A stretch of 64,000 nucleotides of DNA from Brachyhypopomus gauderio (GCF_052324685.1 NW_027506893.1:1540652-1604651); one strand, 5' to 3'. Shown: positions 35,977 through 48,131, counted from the first letter of the stretch. Notes: generated from the sequence alone by a model not told the origin. Numbers and translations are program-made.

Positions 35977-36439
35977 TATTTCCTTTTTGCATACTCTCAT
36001 TTCCTTTTTTAGTTTTAGACCACAGGTTACTCTTCTGGTTAAAGTTATAAAGTGACTTATAAACATTCAATCTATCCAGTCATGTTTTTGAACATTATTA
36101 CTACTTTTTCTGACCCACCTGCTAAAGCTATATGATAATCACAAAGTATCTGTTTAAAGTTAATCTTTAACATGGGTTAATATTGTGTAAATTAGATTTT
36201 TTACTTTAACAGTTATGCAAAATTAAAAATACCTACGATTGTACTAATGTCTTCGCATTGTTCTGTGCCCATCTGCTAGAAGCTGTAAGAAGAAACCCAC
36301 TGTGTGCCAATGCCACTGACATAGAGGTTGAAAAAGTAATAAAAAGATGGTTTCATCTTGCTGGTGATCGGGAGGGTGGGAGAAAGAGGAGGAAACAAAT
36401 AGCCGAAGACATGGAGAGCAATAAATCAGGAAAAAACAT

Positions 36440-37115
36440 GTAATGGACAATACAATGCTGCACTGGAGAGCGAATAAAGACACTGGACTGTAAAATGAAG
36501 CACACTGGACTATACAACAAACCACGCTGGAGACTACCTCAAAACACTGGACTATACAACAAACCACGCTGGATGCTACGTCAAAACACTGGACTGTACA
36601 ACAAACCACGCTGGAGACTACCTCAAAACACTGGACTATACAACAAACCACGCTAGAGTCTACCTCAAAACACTGGACTATACAACAAACCACGCTAGAG
36701 TCTACCTCAAAACACTGGACTATACAACACGCTGGAGACTACCTCAAAACACTGGACTATACAACACGCTGGAGACTACCTCAAAACACTGGACTATACA
36801 ACACGCTGGAGACTACCTCAAAACACTGGACTATACAACAAACCACACTGGAGACTACCTCAAAACACTGGACTATACAACAAACCACACTGGAGACTAC
36901 CTCAAAACACTGGACTGTACAACAAACCACGCTGGAGACTACCTCAAAACACTGGACTGTACAACAAACCACACTGGAGACTACCTCAAAACACTGGACT
37001 GTACAACAAACCACACTGGAGACTACCACAAAACACTGGACTATACAACAAACCATGCTGGATGCTATGTCAAAACACTGCACTGTACAACAAACCACGC
37101 TGGAGGCTTTCTCAA
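36440..37115 (+). repeat. 42-bp minisatellite just after the DUF4806 stop
   Basis: There are about fifteen units of the type CTGGAGACTACCTCAAAACA followed by CTGGACTATACAACAAACCACG. Three neighbouring units (about 36705-36815) lack the same 7 bp (AAACCAC) and are 35 bp long. The outer units are more diverged. Minus-strand frames here give Cys-Val-rich 14-residue repeats, which are a by-product of the 42-bp unit. Confidence 0.92.
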
Positions 37116-37500
37116 GACATTGGGAGCTGGTGACTGCATCAAAAAAATTTATTTTTTGTTATTCTTTCTCTGTCAATTATGTTATTCTTTCTCTGTCAAT
37201 TTAGGTCAAAGCTTTCTCTAAAGCCAAGATGTGTGTTCACTTTTGTTGGCTTTAATGCTTGAATGTTGCAGGTTAATGCAGCAGACTACCAGTTAATTAT
37301 GGTTTTGTTGTGATGGTGATATCACAGCCACCATTTTGTTACATTGCTCCTTGTACCATTAATAGTTCTACAGTGTTGTCTACTTTAATTATGTTACAAG
37401 GTAACATGTGGGTAGGTAACTAAGTTGCAAAATTGCACATATGTTAATAAAATACTTTGTTTATTTGTGACTTGTTATAAAGTGACTTAATTATAGAAAT
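37116..37500. other. Unassigned sequence inside the transposon
   Basis: AT-rich sequence with a direct repeat of TTATTCTTTCTCTGTCAAT at about 37156-37202. No gene is seen. Confidence 0.4.
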
Positions 37501-37504
37501 AGGC

Positions 37505-37757
37505 TTTCTGGGTAGTATTGGCTATGTTGTGGCTTAAATCTGGGTCTTCTGGCTCACCTGTGGGCGAGTTGCGGCTGTATTTTGGGGGTGTAGTTTAAGG
37601 TGTGGCTGAGTTTTGGCATTTTTCTGGCACGGGTTTGGTTTGACTGTGGTAAGTGTAGTTTGGGCCAGTTTTGAGCCGTAATTCCATGAGGCAACTGGGC
37701 CGAATCCGGTGGTGCAACATGGCCCAGATTTGGGCGAGAATTGTTTTGCTATTTGGG
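37505..37757 (+). repeat. Right terminal region of the CMC-type transposon
   Basis: It carries several short TGGGCCAG/TTGGGCGAG-type subterminal motifs in G/T-rich sequence and ends TTGCTATTTGGG. This mirrors the left end at 10790, where CCCAGATAGCAA and TCTGGGCC occur. Confidence 0.65.
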
Positions 37758-37759
37758 AC

Positions 37760-38076
37760 ATTGCCCAACTGCATTCTGTGTAAATTCACATGGTTCATCT
37801 GTATTCCAGTTACCTCAATCTGAGGTATTGCTTATGTCAAATAAGCACACTAAGCATTTCCTCTGGGTTGTTAGGGGTCTTTTATTGTTAATGTCCGTTT
37901 TCTAATTACTCTTTTTTTTTGCCTTTGTACAATAATTTGCCACCTGAATATGAATTCACCTGCGCCTGATTACTGATTAAAAGCAAAGATGCAATTCTAA
38001 TCTTAATTTTGTTGCCTTTGTCACCTTGTTGAACTTCATCATTATGTAAGGCATTGTTTGAGAAGTTGCTCAGTGA
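37760..38076 (+). repeat. Duplicated IFI44L downstream flank, right half
   Basis: This continues the flank whose left half is at 10500-10789. It matches 41810-41990 and 42600-42665 near copy B and the complement of about 63100-63330 near copy C. Confidence 0.7.
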
Positions 38077-38108
38077 TGTCACGGTACGGAGGGCCCCCTG
38101 CCGGTCGC
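38077..38108 (+). repeat. Left tip of a Gypsy-like LTR
   Basis: TGTCACGGTACGGAGGGCCC matches the start of the solo LTR at 50066-50362 (minus strand). It is cut off by the next MITE. Confidence 0.6.
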
Positions 38109-39053
38109 CAGAGCCGGCCCTGACCAATGTGGTGCCCTTGGCGAGATTTTGGTTTTTTTTTTTTAACAAATCAAAAGCAAATGACTTAAATATTACCATA
38201 TAACAAGCAATAAATATAAAGGTGTTGCACAAAAAATATTTTAAAACTATTTTACATAACAATTCTAATTCGATAATATGATTGGTTGATAAAACTGCCA
38301 ATCTATAATAAAAGCTCTCAATGTAAAAGGCAAGGGAATGCGACAGATAAACAGAAGGTCCTGGGGGAGGGCTTTTCTCTCTTTTACCTAGAAACATCGG
38401 TGTGAAATATTCTGATTGGCTGATTTTTTATTTCAGCACTAAGTTTTTTTCCAGCACAAGTACGAAAAGTGGATTTGAAAGCAGATTTATAGGAAAAATA
38501 CAAATTATTGGTGAAGCGTTATTAACATATATTACATATAGATAAATAGATAAAGCATCCTTTTTAAAGATCAATTAACCTTCAGAGAAGGTGTTGAAGT
38601 CCCTGACGCCAATGGTAGGCTATAGTGTTAATTCACCACATATTACCATTATATTACCTGTTTTTTTGCCGCCTTTCTTCCTCCACTTTTCTCCTTTTAC
38701 TACCCTGGGCACCAGAGGACTTCTGCCTTTTTGACATCTTTACGGGGGGATGTCACTCACTCTGTGGTGTCTTTTTCCCCACAGAGAAACAGTAACGAGG
38801 TGCGCAGAGCGCACGCGGGAGGGCGGGTTGGTGCGCGGGTGATAGGTGTCGTGTGTTATTATAAGAATTATTAATTTGACTAATATTATTAAACAATGAA
38901 ATTATGATTATGTGGACTTTGCTTGTTTTCACATTTATTAATTGTTCATTTGTAAAAAAAAAAAAAAAAAAAAACGCATGCACGCGAGCGCCCCCCTGGA
39001 CAGACGACGCCCCTAGCATTTGCCTATGTCGCCTAATGGAAGGGCCGGCCCTG
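38109..39053. mobile_element. MITE with CAGAGCCGGCCCT ends
   Basis: The ends are CAGAGCCGGCCCTG and AGGGCCGGCCCTG in inverted orientation, 945 bp apart. The interior has no gene and a poly(A) run at 38955-38974. The flanking 8 bp do not match, so the target duplication is not shown. A related MITE end type is common in fish. Confidence 0.6.
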
Positions 39054-39107
39054 GGGATAGTCCTCCTAACAGCACATCTCAAATCGCATAGCGATATATC
39101 TCCTAAG

Positions 39108-40165
39108 CAGTGATGTCAGTAACACATTACTCTAATCTTACCATTTTTTTCGGTAACGAGTAATATAAAGCGCTACTATTTCCAGTCCAGTAATCAGATT
39201 AAAGTTACTTATCCACGTAACTGTGCGTTACTATTTTAATTTTCCCTAGTAAAAATATGTAGTTTTGCTTTCTTCTTGGTCAGTTCTACTTTTGCGTCTG
39301 ACCGTAGCGCTCGACTCCGCACGCTGCACGCGACCCCGTGAGAGTGAGAGCACGTTTTACAAGTAATTTTTTGCAGTGTCCTTCCGAAACGATATGTGGT
39401 CGTATAAAGAAATACCCCTCAAAAACAGGGGAAGGAACATTTACCTGACGAATTTTAATGTTGCATACTTTAAAATGCTTGAAATTGTAATGGTATTTAG
39501 TTTCACAAGTAGTTGTCTGATTGAACAGTTCGCTTGTATTACGTTTACAAAAAAATTTACAAATAATACAGCGCAGCTACACAAACGTAATGTCAGGAGA
39601 TACTGTAGCGACTACTCCTCACGGTAAATTCCCTAACACACAGACACTTGGCCACTCAAGGAGTCTGGCCCTTTAGGTGACACTGGGGGGGTGGGGAGCC
39701 TGCGCGCCAGGGTTTCTCTCTCCCTATCAATAAAGTTTCCCTCCTCGGGATTTTTGGATTAAGCAGTTTCTGCCTCGGTTACCGAACCTGCTTCAATACA
39801 TTGTTACTGTTAAAAATGCACTTCCAATAAAGTGAGTACTGGAAAAATTAATTTTGCTGCTGAATGTAACTAAATGTAACTGAATGTACTAAAGTAACTT
39901 GTAATCTAACATAGTTACTTTTAAAAACAGTAATCAGTAATCGGATTACTTTTTCAAGGTAACTGTTATGTATTGTTCATGCTTTTTGACCCTTGTGGCA
40001 TTCTGTCCGGGACGAGGCAGTTGTAGTCCTATGCTTGGGTATTGTAGTCTTTTTGTTAAATAAAGAACAAGCTATGTGTGAGTGTCTGAACCCCAGTCTC
40101 TCTCGGTTTATTTTGTTGTTAAGCGAATTATTCGCAACAATATAACAGTAACTAAGCCATCACTG
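39108..40165. mobile_element. hAT MITE, second copy, with 8-bp duplication CTCCTAAG
   Basis: The termini CAGTGATG and CATCACTG are flanked by CTCCTAAG at 39100-39107 and 40166-40173. It is the longer relative of the MITE at 7635-8116; the extra middle resembles 31130-31440. A solo LTR at 39964-40147 sits near its right end. Confidence 0.92.
39964..40147 (+). repeat. Short solo LTR nested in the hAT MITE
   Basis: The 184-bp unit begins TGTTATGTATTG and ends AATATAACA, with GTAAC at both sides (39959-39963, 40148-40152), a 5-bp duplication. The first hAT copy reads AAGGTAACTTAGCC at this place and is the empty site. An AATAAAG signal lies at about 40060. Confidence 0.9.
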
Positions 40166-40189
40166 CTCCTAAGTGACCAAAAAATAGAA

Positions 40190-40885
40190 ACCATCGGTCC
40201 GAACGATCTCAGAACAGTCACCATAAATGCCAAACACAGCACAGTATCCCCCAATAACCAGGTGGAGTCCACTGTTCAAGACACCACAAGGTCCAGCTTC
40301 TTGCTCAAGGCGAGCTTTTAAAGACCCGCCATCCAATCTTGTCTCGCATCTCCCGACACTGGCACCTGATGTCAATCACGTCGTTGCACCCTCTTCTGGA
40401 GAACCTGCAAACACATCAGACCCAACACCAAACAGAAAATCACAGAACCCCTACCCGTAACAATATAAAATAAAGCAAATTGTCGAATTGACAGACAAAG
40501 CAATAAACTCAAAATAGACAACCTCCAAAATCCACATTTATCATCTTTATATACTATACACAAATACAATACAGTAAATGGATATTAGATATAAGCATAT
40601 AAGCATTACTTCTCACCATGCTTATTGATATCTCATAACAGACCTGACGGTAAAACCATTGGTCCAAATTCACACAGCCAGTTACAACTCAAGCCAGAAA
40701 CCACTCAGTATCACCCAATGACCTTTGGAGTCCACTGCTCAAGACACCATGAGGCCCTGCTTCTCTCTCGGAGCGAGCTTCTAAAGACCTGCCATCCAAC
40801 CTCATCCTGCGCCATGAAGCTGCATGACTCCCACACTGGATGGTAATCAGATTGTTGCGCCATCTTCTGGAGAACCTGCAAAATA
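40190..40885. repeat. Two diverged copies of a ~260-bp repeat
   Basis: 40190-40450 and 40636-40885 share ordered blocks, for example GGTGGAGTCCACTG.TCAAGACACCA and CTTCTGGAGAACCTGCAAA, with many differences. They are about 185 bp apart in direct orientation. They could be remnant LTRs or a tandem duplication. A transposase scrap follows on the right. Confidence 0.5.
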
Positions 40886-40924
40886 ACACCACAACAACCA
40901 AAACCCCGCAAAAAACTTTGATCC

Positions 40925-41195
40925 TAAAAGCATACACATTCTCAGATATTATGTTCTTGTTAGTAGGGAACATTCCTGTGGTTCTGAATCCAGCCTGGGC
41001 ATTTTCAACTGTTGGTGTCTTCTGCCATGCCTGGCAAAACAGAGAGAACAACTCTGTTTTAGGCAGCTTCTGTCCTGCCATTCTCCTTGTCCATGTCTGT
41101 CTCGCCTCATACCAATTGTGCTTTGTCAGCAGGCTGGAGAGCATGTGTGGTGTGAGATAGATAGGCCAGCAAATGCACATGCACCTAGCGTACAT
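40925..41195 (-). pseudogene. Pogo-like (DDE_1) transposase C-terminal scrap
   Basis: The minus-strand frame has FCQAWQKTPTVENAQAGFRT and then TGMFPTNKNIISENVYAF. That resembles the segment after the catalytic core in pogo/Tigger-like transposases, where an AGFRxTGxxPxN pattern is common. Upstream residues (MLSSLLTKHNWYEARQTW) have no clear role. Downstream, the frame runs into the repeat at 40636-40885. No catalytic residues are left. The family call is moderate at best. Confidence 0.45.
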
Positions 41196-42921
41196 TAAAA
41201 CCTTGACATTTTACAGATGTTTCCTTTAAGGAAACACTGCAATACATTCAAAATAGCTTGTCTGATAAAACACAGACATAGATTTAAACTGTATGTGGTA
41301 ATATTTTTGCCTATGTTTTTGCTGTTTATAAAGATCTAAAGCTAAGCATGTGGATAGCATGCAAACCTATATATACACCTGGATAATTTTTTTTTATTTC
41401 CTGTTGAACCAAAAATGGAAATGAAAATATTTTAAATAATAGATGCATGAGTCAATTAACAGCTACAGCTGCTGCTATGAGAACTGTAACCAGGACAAAT
41501 GGAACCAAGCACAGATTTAAAATGTCTACACTGGCTTCCAGTTACTTACTGTTACTACAAGTACATAAAACTGAATTGATTTTCATTCGTCAATCACAAA
41601 ATGCCAAAATCCTGAACGGTGCCACTTTTCCAGTGCAGAATCTTGTCTTGTTGGCTTTTTCCCCTCTAGACTTTCAATTGTGACGCCACAAACATTCACT
41701 TTCACTTTTGACTTGATGGTTTACATAAGTTCCTGTTGAGCAATAGTAGTGTTTGGTTAATTTTTTAAGCTAGAAAAACAATTCAGGCCATGGATTACAT
41801 TGATTACATTGTAAATGCACATGGTTAATCTGTATCCAATTATCTCTTCTTCAATCTGAGGTATCGCTTATGTCAAATAAGCACACTAAGCACATCCTCT
41901 GGCACACTAAGCACATCCTCTGATATTGTTAATGTCTGTTTTCTAGATTACTCTTTTTTTAGCTTTATACAATAATTTCCTACCTGGATATGAACTTCAC
42001 CTGCTCCTGATTACTGTCCAGAAATTCCCTTTTATCGTTGTTTGTACTGTTTAAACCGCTACTCTTTACCTCTTATTACATATTTGTATTGTCCTTTCTT
42101 CAGTAAAATGTTAATTTTGGCTTTTATCAACAATTGCAGGTGAATAAATAAAAGTTATGACTATATTTCCTACAACCTGAAGTCTGATTTCGTCAGACTT
42201 TGGCAGGAATTGAAAACGCCCTCAAGAGGGCCCTTTACTGCCCTCTTGAGGCTCAACAGCAGAATTACATTTTTAGCTAAACATAACCCTAATTTTGAGG
42301 GGGGGAAAGCGTTGTATACAGTTCTAACATAGATTCAACAATAATTGAAATTTGAATATATACAAAAAAAATTCTTAAGCAAATGGTCTTCAACATGTTC
42401 AGTTGGTTTCATAATATTGAATCTGTCCTTGTAACAGTCTTTTGTATTCAGTTTGAGCTCCACTCTGAAAGACAACTGAAATGACTGGTTTCATGCAAGA
42501 TTTATTTCAGCAACTTCAGTGTGACATCATCTATATTACTGTTGCTATTTTCCTGAAAATCATGTATTATTTTCTGAGTAGCTGATTTAGTTACATACAA
42601 GACAAAAGCAAAGATGCAATTCTAATCTTAATTTAGTTGCTTTTGTCATCTTGTTGAACTTCATCATGAATAGACTGGAAATCAAAACAATCCCCATTAG
42701 CTGACTCAGTGTTATTAGACATGTGCCCCCACATATCTAGCAGAGAACCTGGGTGTTCACTCAGTAGTGGGCCAGAAAGAAGCTCTGCTTTAAGCTTTGT
42801 GACTAGTTTAGTTTAGCACAAGTCCACTCATCTCCTAAAACCACAGTTGGTGTGCAAATACACTGGGTGAACTCAAGATTGTCCATGTTCACACTTTTTT
42901 AGCAACCATGGAATACCTTGG
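41196..42921 (-). repeat. Duplicated downstream flank of copy B
   Basis: The stretch 41690-42680 is similar to the complement of 62170-63430 (downstream of copy C) and to 10680-10789 plus 37760-38060. It contains no gene. At 42208-42252 a short hairpin (GCCCTCAAGAGGGC repeated in inverse) is specific to this copy. Intervening parts show nothing else. Confidence 0.6.
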
Positions 42922-43377
42922 CAGGAGTGGCCAACCTGCGGCTCTTTGCCTGGTTTCATGCGGCTCCCCAGCCGGTCCGCGCTCTCACCTGCACTAACGG
43001 TCTGTGCCGTGGCCCGGTTACCTCATCAGCTCTGAGGGCGACACACTGCTACATCTTTGAGCTGCACGGTTTGTTTACAAGGCTAGCCGCTAATACTTTT
43101 AAAACCGGCGTAGTGGAAAACACGCATTTGACTGTCTTCACACACTCACACGAGTTACTAATTCGCCAACTACTTGCGATCGATCGCGATATAATACATA
43201 TTTTTTGTCCATTACACACACACCCCCCCCCCCCCCCCCCCCCCCCCGGGTCAACAATCTCCACTCACCCCCCCACCCCTGGCAACAATTTACATGTCCC
43301 TGTATGATGTGGCTCTTTGCCGTAACACAGTAAAAAACAAAAGTGACTCTTGGTCTCTGACAGGTTGGCCACCCCTG
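42922..43377 (+). mobile_element. hAT MITE, intact copy
   Basis: The ends are CAGGAGTGGCCAACC and GGTTGGCCACCCCTG. It is the same family as 23054-28677, including AAAACCGGCGTAGTGGAAAAC, which is the empty site of the L1. It carries a long C run at 43207-43236. The flanking 8 bp match poorly (TACCTTGG versus CTCTATGG), so the duplication has decayed or is absent. Confidence 0.8.
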
Positions 43378-43890
43378 CTCTATGGAATAGATATGATTTC
43401 ATAAATGCTTAATAGACTGTCCAGGATAAACTAATATCACCTGTAAAACAAACCTTCAAGAAACCAGTATACCCATTTAAGACATTCTCTGTGCCTGCTC
43501 TATCTGACACACCACCACAACCGTCATGTAGTTAAAATAATTTCCCCTCATGAAATGGTTTATTTAGTATTAATAGTTTCAATTACCCACAGACACACTG
43601 AAAATACATTTAAATAAATAAATAAATACAAATATTGAAGAGGACTCCAATTTCTTATGAAAATGTGAGCCATTTTTGGAAGAGGAGCTGAAGCAAAGAG
43701 CTGTGAGCAGAACTTTGAGTTCATTCTATTATCAGACTGAGGTTTCAGACAGAGGAGTTTAATGAGCCATGCAAACAAGGTGCTTGAATGATGTTGGGTT
43801 TGTTTTGGTTTTAAACATTTTGATGAGATGGGATAATGGCCCAAAGAGTGTGTATTTGCCCAGACCCAGAAATGTGAGGACTGGCCCTGG

Positions 43891-46800
43891 TTATAAGTGC
43901 CTAACATAATCATGAGCAGCGTTAACAATATGTTCGACTGCTGACATAATTATAATATCCACAAGGTCATTGGTGTCAGACTCCTCAGAGTAGTTTATCA
44001 CAGGAAAGATGCTTTTCAGGGGAGCTTCAATTTTGTAGGAACACTCAACCATCTGAAAGATAGGGAATGTGTGTGTGTGAGAGAGAAAGTCAATGTATCC
44101 ACATGAATAAATATACCTAAACATTACAAAGCAGAAATCTCCAGGTGAAACTTTATTGTCTACAATAGCTCTAGTACACCTCTTTTCTGACTGGGTGTGT
44201 ACTTCAGTTTTGCTGACAACATACAGCTGTCCAGACAACAGGTCACTATTATATGATGTCCAAAATGATCAAGAATGAGCAGACAACCAATTCCTCAGAA
44301 TAAGATATTAGCATACCTATAACTGTGTATTTTTGTTAAAGAGAAGGAGGATTTTGCCATCTGCAGCCTTGTTCAAATCGCAAGTCTCAAAAGTAAACAC
44401 ATAGATCTTTGAAGCTCACCTTTTCTTTAATTTTCTTGCTTGTGTAGATCTTTTTCAGGTCTTCCTTAACCAGGGGGCAGGCTTCATCTACTTTAGTCAT
44501 TAGAATCAGGTGTGGGATTCCTGTCATGTGCAGAATGTGTCATGTATCATGTCATTATTCATTCAAATTATTATTTTTTGCCTAGAATGAAGAGCTTCAA
44601 ATTTGGGTCTTCACATCTTTCCAAATGGTATAAAAACACAGCTAGATAAATGATACTGTCCAACGAATCTCCAGTTCATATAGGGTTAATAAACCTACTT
44701 GATTAAGTATTTTCTAACTTCTATTCTATAAAATACTCTTTGCAAATTTCATGTATGTAGTGTTATTTTCCCAGTCCTACCTTGACAGATGTTGCTATTC
44801 ATTATATTTTCAGAGAAATAATTGGAGTTTTGTGGTATGTATGCCCAGTTTAATAGGACATTTTTAAAAGTGTAATTGTACAATGTCATAATCAAAAGAA
44901 TCAACATATTTATTTTCATTTGGATATTTATAATATATATATATATAAAATATTTGACATAACCCTCTGTCTGTCTAGCTCCGCCCTCACCTGTCCATCA
45001 TGTTCACGAGTGCATGTAACCCCTCCCTCTGTAAGTCTTGCCAGTCTTTATTTTATTTTTTTCCTTGGTTCTGATAACAGCTGTTTCATGTTTTCCTTCA
45101 TTATATTGTATTTAGTGTCCGTGTTGCTTGTTTTGGTTTCAAGGTTATGTTTCATGGGTATGTTTTTGGTTTTGCTTCTTGATTACTTTTTGTAGTTCTC
45201 AGGTATGGTCAGTTTTCAGTTTGTTAGTCTAGTAACTAGACACTAGTTTGTTCTCAAAACTTACCACTTTAGTACCCTGTGTCATGGTAGTGACGATTCA
45301 TTTGTCTCATGGTTTGTACTTATGTTTCGTATGATTCTACTGTTTCTCATGCTTTCACCCGTTTAGTATTTCAATTAAGTTTTTTTGTATCGTTGAATGT
45401 CATCTACCACTCCTTCAACTGCCACCACCTCATCAACATCCTCTATTACTCCTTCCACAACAATCACGCCATCAACATCCTCTACTACAACATCCTCTAC
45501 TGATACTACCACTACCATCACCCCATCATCATCTACCACTCCCCCCACCACCTCATCAACATCCTCTATTACTCCTTCCCTGTCTGGTCTCGTGTGTGGT
45601 CATTTCCCTTGTTTCTATGCATGTAGTTTATGTTAGTCAGGTTGTTATGGTATTGTTCTGTTTTGTTAGCAAACTCTGTGTTCAAATTCTGTGCATCGTT
45701 CTCATTTTCTACATATAAAGATTCCCTTTTGTGTTTTACCCGTTTCCTCCAGTTTTGTGGTCTGCATTTGTGTTTATTTTAACATTCCTAGCAGTACACG
45801 TACAACCCTGTGTAAAGGAGAAAGCCCCAGTAGTGATAATGTCCACTCCCCTTTGCACGTGTCTGCCTTCTAAGCTCTTATAGACCACCACGTTACACTG
45901 TCACGTTACAGCCCGATTCATTACGTGTGTGTTTACATCCGTCTGTGTACACGTGTACTTGTGTTTATGTTGGTGCATTAGTTGTTTAATTCGTTATCTG
46001 CATCACCTGTCCCTCATCTCGTTGTCACGGTGCCACACTCGTTCCTTGTTATTGTTCATGTATGTAAGTGTCTTGTCTAGTGTCTTTTCTGTTTTGACAA
46101 GTATCCCGCGTCCTGTTTTGAATGTGTGTATACTATACAACAACGTTATTAATAAAAGCGCGTTAGTCTGTTCTCATCTCGGCATCCTGCTTCCCTGCCT
46201 ACGTTACACCTGCTTAGTGTTCAGCATGTAAAACCATTTTTCATTTCACTTAATAAATACAATGTGTGGCAATTTGGTTTGTGAAAAGTAAGAATAAACA
46301 CAAGAGCTCTCCCTACTCCCTACAGTAGAAAAACTGAAACCTTGATGCAGTTAGAAATCATAACCATGATTTAGTTTGTAACCTGTCAACTCACTACTAC
46401 CCTGACTAGTACCCAGCTAACTTGTTGAAGTAAACTGAAAAATTTGTAGTGGCCCAATTTTAAATTAAGATAATGGAATACACTACTCACCAATGTCATT
46501 GGCTCTCTGACTCACAGTGTTCATCTTCATGATGACACTCTCATCCATTTGAGAGATGACATTTGCTGGCACAACACTTACTAAACAGTGAGCTTTATCA
46601 TCCAGACTGGGGTGGTTGTTATAGCCAACATCGATCTCTGTCAGAGGTTTGTGGGGATTAAACTGGAGAAGGCATTTAAAGCTAATTACATTGCAGGGAA
46701 GAGCCATACTGTCAACACTATTCAATCATGTTATTCGATACTATGAATATCACATCCATAACATCATAATTTTCTTTTTTTATACAATGTGCAAACACAT

Positions 46801-47696
46801 TTTACTCTATCCTACCTCATATCCTTCTTTCACATGACCCAACATTGCACTGATGATATCTTCAGTGTGAATTCCATCTTGTTCTAAGCCCATGACATCA
46901 TTGAAGACAAACGGCAAAGTTCCAGAGCTTCCATTTTTGATTGTGTAGGTTCTGTACTGTAGTAAATACATTTTTTGAATACATTTAGATGACTTCCATT
47001 ATCACTGTTTCAATTTATGCAATTACATAAGGTCAAACTTTGGTGGTTGGAATTTGGATAGTGTTGCTCAGTCTTGCTTATGCAAACACCATGCACTCCT
47101 CATTTGAATGTTGTTATTATTCCAATGACTGTGATTCAACTCAAGCTAGACAAATGTACTCTACTGCTTGAAGAGTGTACTCACTCGTTTTACACATGAT
47201 GCTTCTCCTGCTCTTACAGTGAATTGGTGTTCAAAGGCACTCTCCACTGAGTTGATAAAGCTGGATTTCCCTGCTCCAACTTGTCCACATAGGAGGATTC
47301 TTAAACGGCTGACATTGCGAGTTTTCAGCTGAAAGTCTTTTAGCTGGGCCTCAATTTTACCTCTTCGACTAGTAAAGGCAGAAACACAGCTGTCACCTTA
47401 ATATTGACAGTACACAGTGAAATGTTTTAAAACGGCTGATAGACATTAAACAACACACAACCTATCATTTAGCATATTTTGTATTTATATTTTTGCCAAA
47501 TATAAATAATGTGAAATGCCAGTGCTGAATTGTCTACACTTCCATCTTAAAATATTATATGTGCTACTTACTTCCAATCTAGCTGCCTCCAGGGACTGTC
47601 AAACTCTGTTTAACAGAATAAAATAGTATTTATGACTGTGGTGCATTCTGTGACATACTGAAACTGGAGTTCAAACGCCATCTCCCTTACTGTTGG

Positions 47697-47727
<31 letters not shown>

Positions 47728-47769
47728 TAAGAGAGGAGGTTGACCTGGTTTTGGATGAGATGAACCCAT
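43891..47769 (-). CDS. ifi44l: Interferon-induced protein 44-like GTPase, copy B (complete)
   Basis: Seven coding exons with GT-AG borders: 47691-47769, 47572-47605, 47185-47368, 46816-46956, 46491-46662, 44420-44520 and 43891-44052. Joined length is 873 nt (290 residues) and in frame, shorter than mammalian IFI44L because the N-terminal domain is absent. Motifs: GQVGAGKS Walker A (exon 3), DVMG (exon 4) and TKVD (exon 6). Exon 3 is 15 bp shorter than in A and C, removing five residues (of AGKSFTK) after the Walker A region, in frame. Exon 1 carries a (TG)n Cys-Val tract. Intron 5 is 1.97 kb, enlarged by the shared LTR-like element. It is divergent from copy C and expected to be interferon-responsive. 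Antiviral function is inferred from the family. Confidence 0.87.
45015..46208 (+). repeat. LTR-like element in intron 5 of copy B
   Basis: It has the same TGTAAC...GTTACA unit as 1652-3071 in copy A, without the hAT MITE. At 45400-45575 it has an extra patch of imperfect tandem repeats (CATCAACATCCTCTATTACT-type) absent from copy A. Confidence 0.45.
45400..45575 (+). repeat. Imperfect minisatellite rich in ACC/ATC triplets
   Basis: Short units such as CATCAACATCCTCTATTACTCC recur about four times with triplet slippage. It would encode Ser/Thr-rich sequence by chance; it is intronic and absent from copy A. Confidence 0.7.
47691..47724. repeat. (CA)n microsatellite in exon 1 of copy B
   Basis: About fourteen CA units. 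On the gene strand they encode Val-Cys dipeptides and keep exon 1 (79 nt) in phase 1, as exon 2 needs. Confidence 0.85.
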
Positions 47770-48102
47770 TTTGCTTCTTCTGCTAAAACAACAAAACAAT
47801 TCTGTCCTGGAACATTCTGACATAAAAAATATAATAATTATTTGTATATCCTTTACAAAATAAACTTATATAAAGTTTCTCTTGTAAATTTCAAGAAAAC
47901 AGATATCTGTTAACTACTTCCAATGTGTTACTCAAACCAAAAAAATCTATACCAGCATATCATGCACAATCATTAAGCAAAATATAATCTCATAAGATAG
48001 AAATCTCCTTACGTCAAACGAGTGAAAAATCCGTCCTGTGAGCCTGTGACGCCCTATGTGATGAGGATAATAATGTCTGTTTTCAGAGATGCTGTGGCGG
48101 AG

Positions 48103-48131
48103 TTTTATACCCTGAAAGCCAAAGTGAAAGG
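48103..48131 (-). promoter_or_regulatory. Promoter of copy B: IRF/ISRE-like site plus TATA box
   Basis: The complement of TATAAAA is at 48103-48109 and GAAAGCCAAAGTGAAAGG is at 48114-48131, with the same 4-bp spacing as in A and C. The 5' UTR exon lies at about 48010-48080 and ends at GTAAGGAG. Confidence 0.7.

Noticed and set aside
36244..37098. Minus-strand Cys/Val-rich repeat ORFs of 149 and 105 residues
   Set aside because: They are simple translations of the 42-bp minisatellite, whose unit length is a multiple of three; there is no start context or splice support.
38077..39061. Solo LTR split by the MITE at 38109-39053
   Set aside because: Sequence right of the MITE does not continue the LTR and no duplication surrounds the MITE, so only the LTR tip is supported.
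42208..42252. Hairpin that could be a terminator or small RNA
   Set aside because: It is a short local inverted duplication present in only one of the duplicated flanks and has no other RNA-gene features.
45397..45636. Ser/Thr-rich mucin-like ORF of 79 residues
   Set aside because: It is an intronic triplet-biased minisatellite in copy B, absent from copy A; no splice or start evidence.
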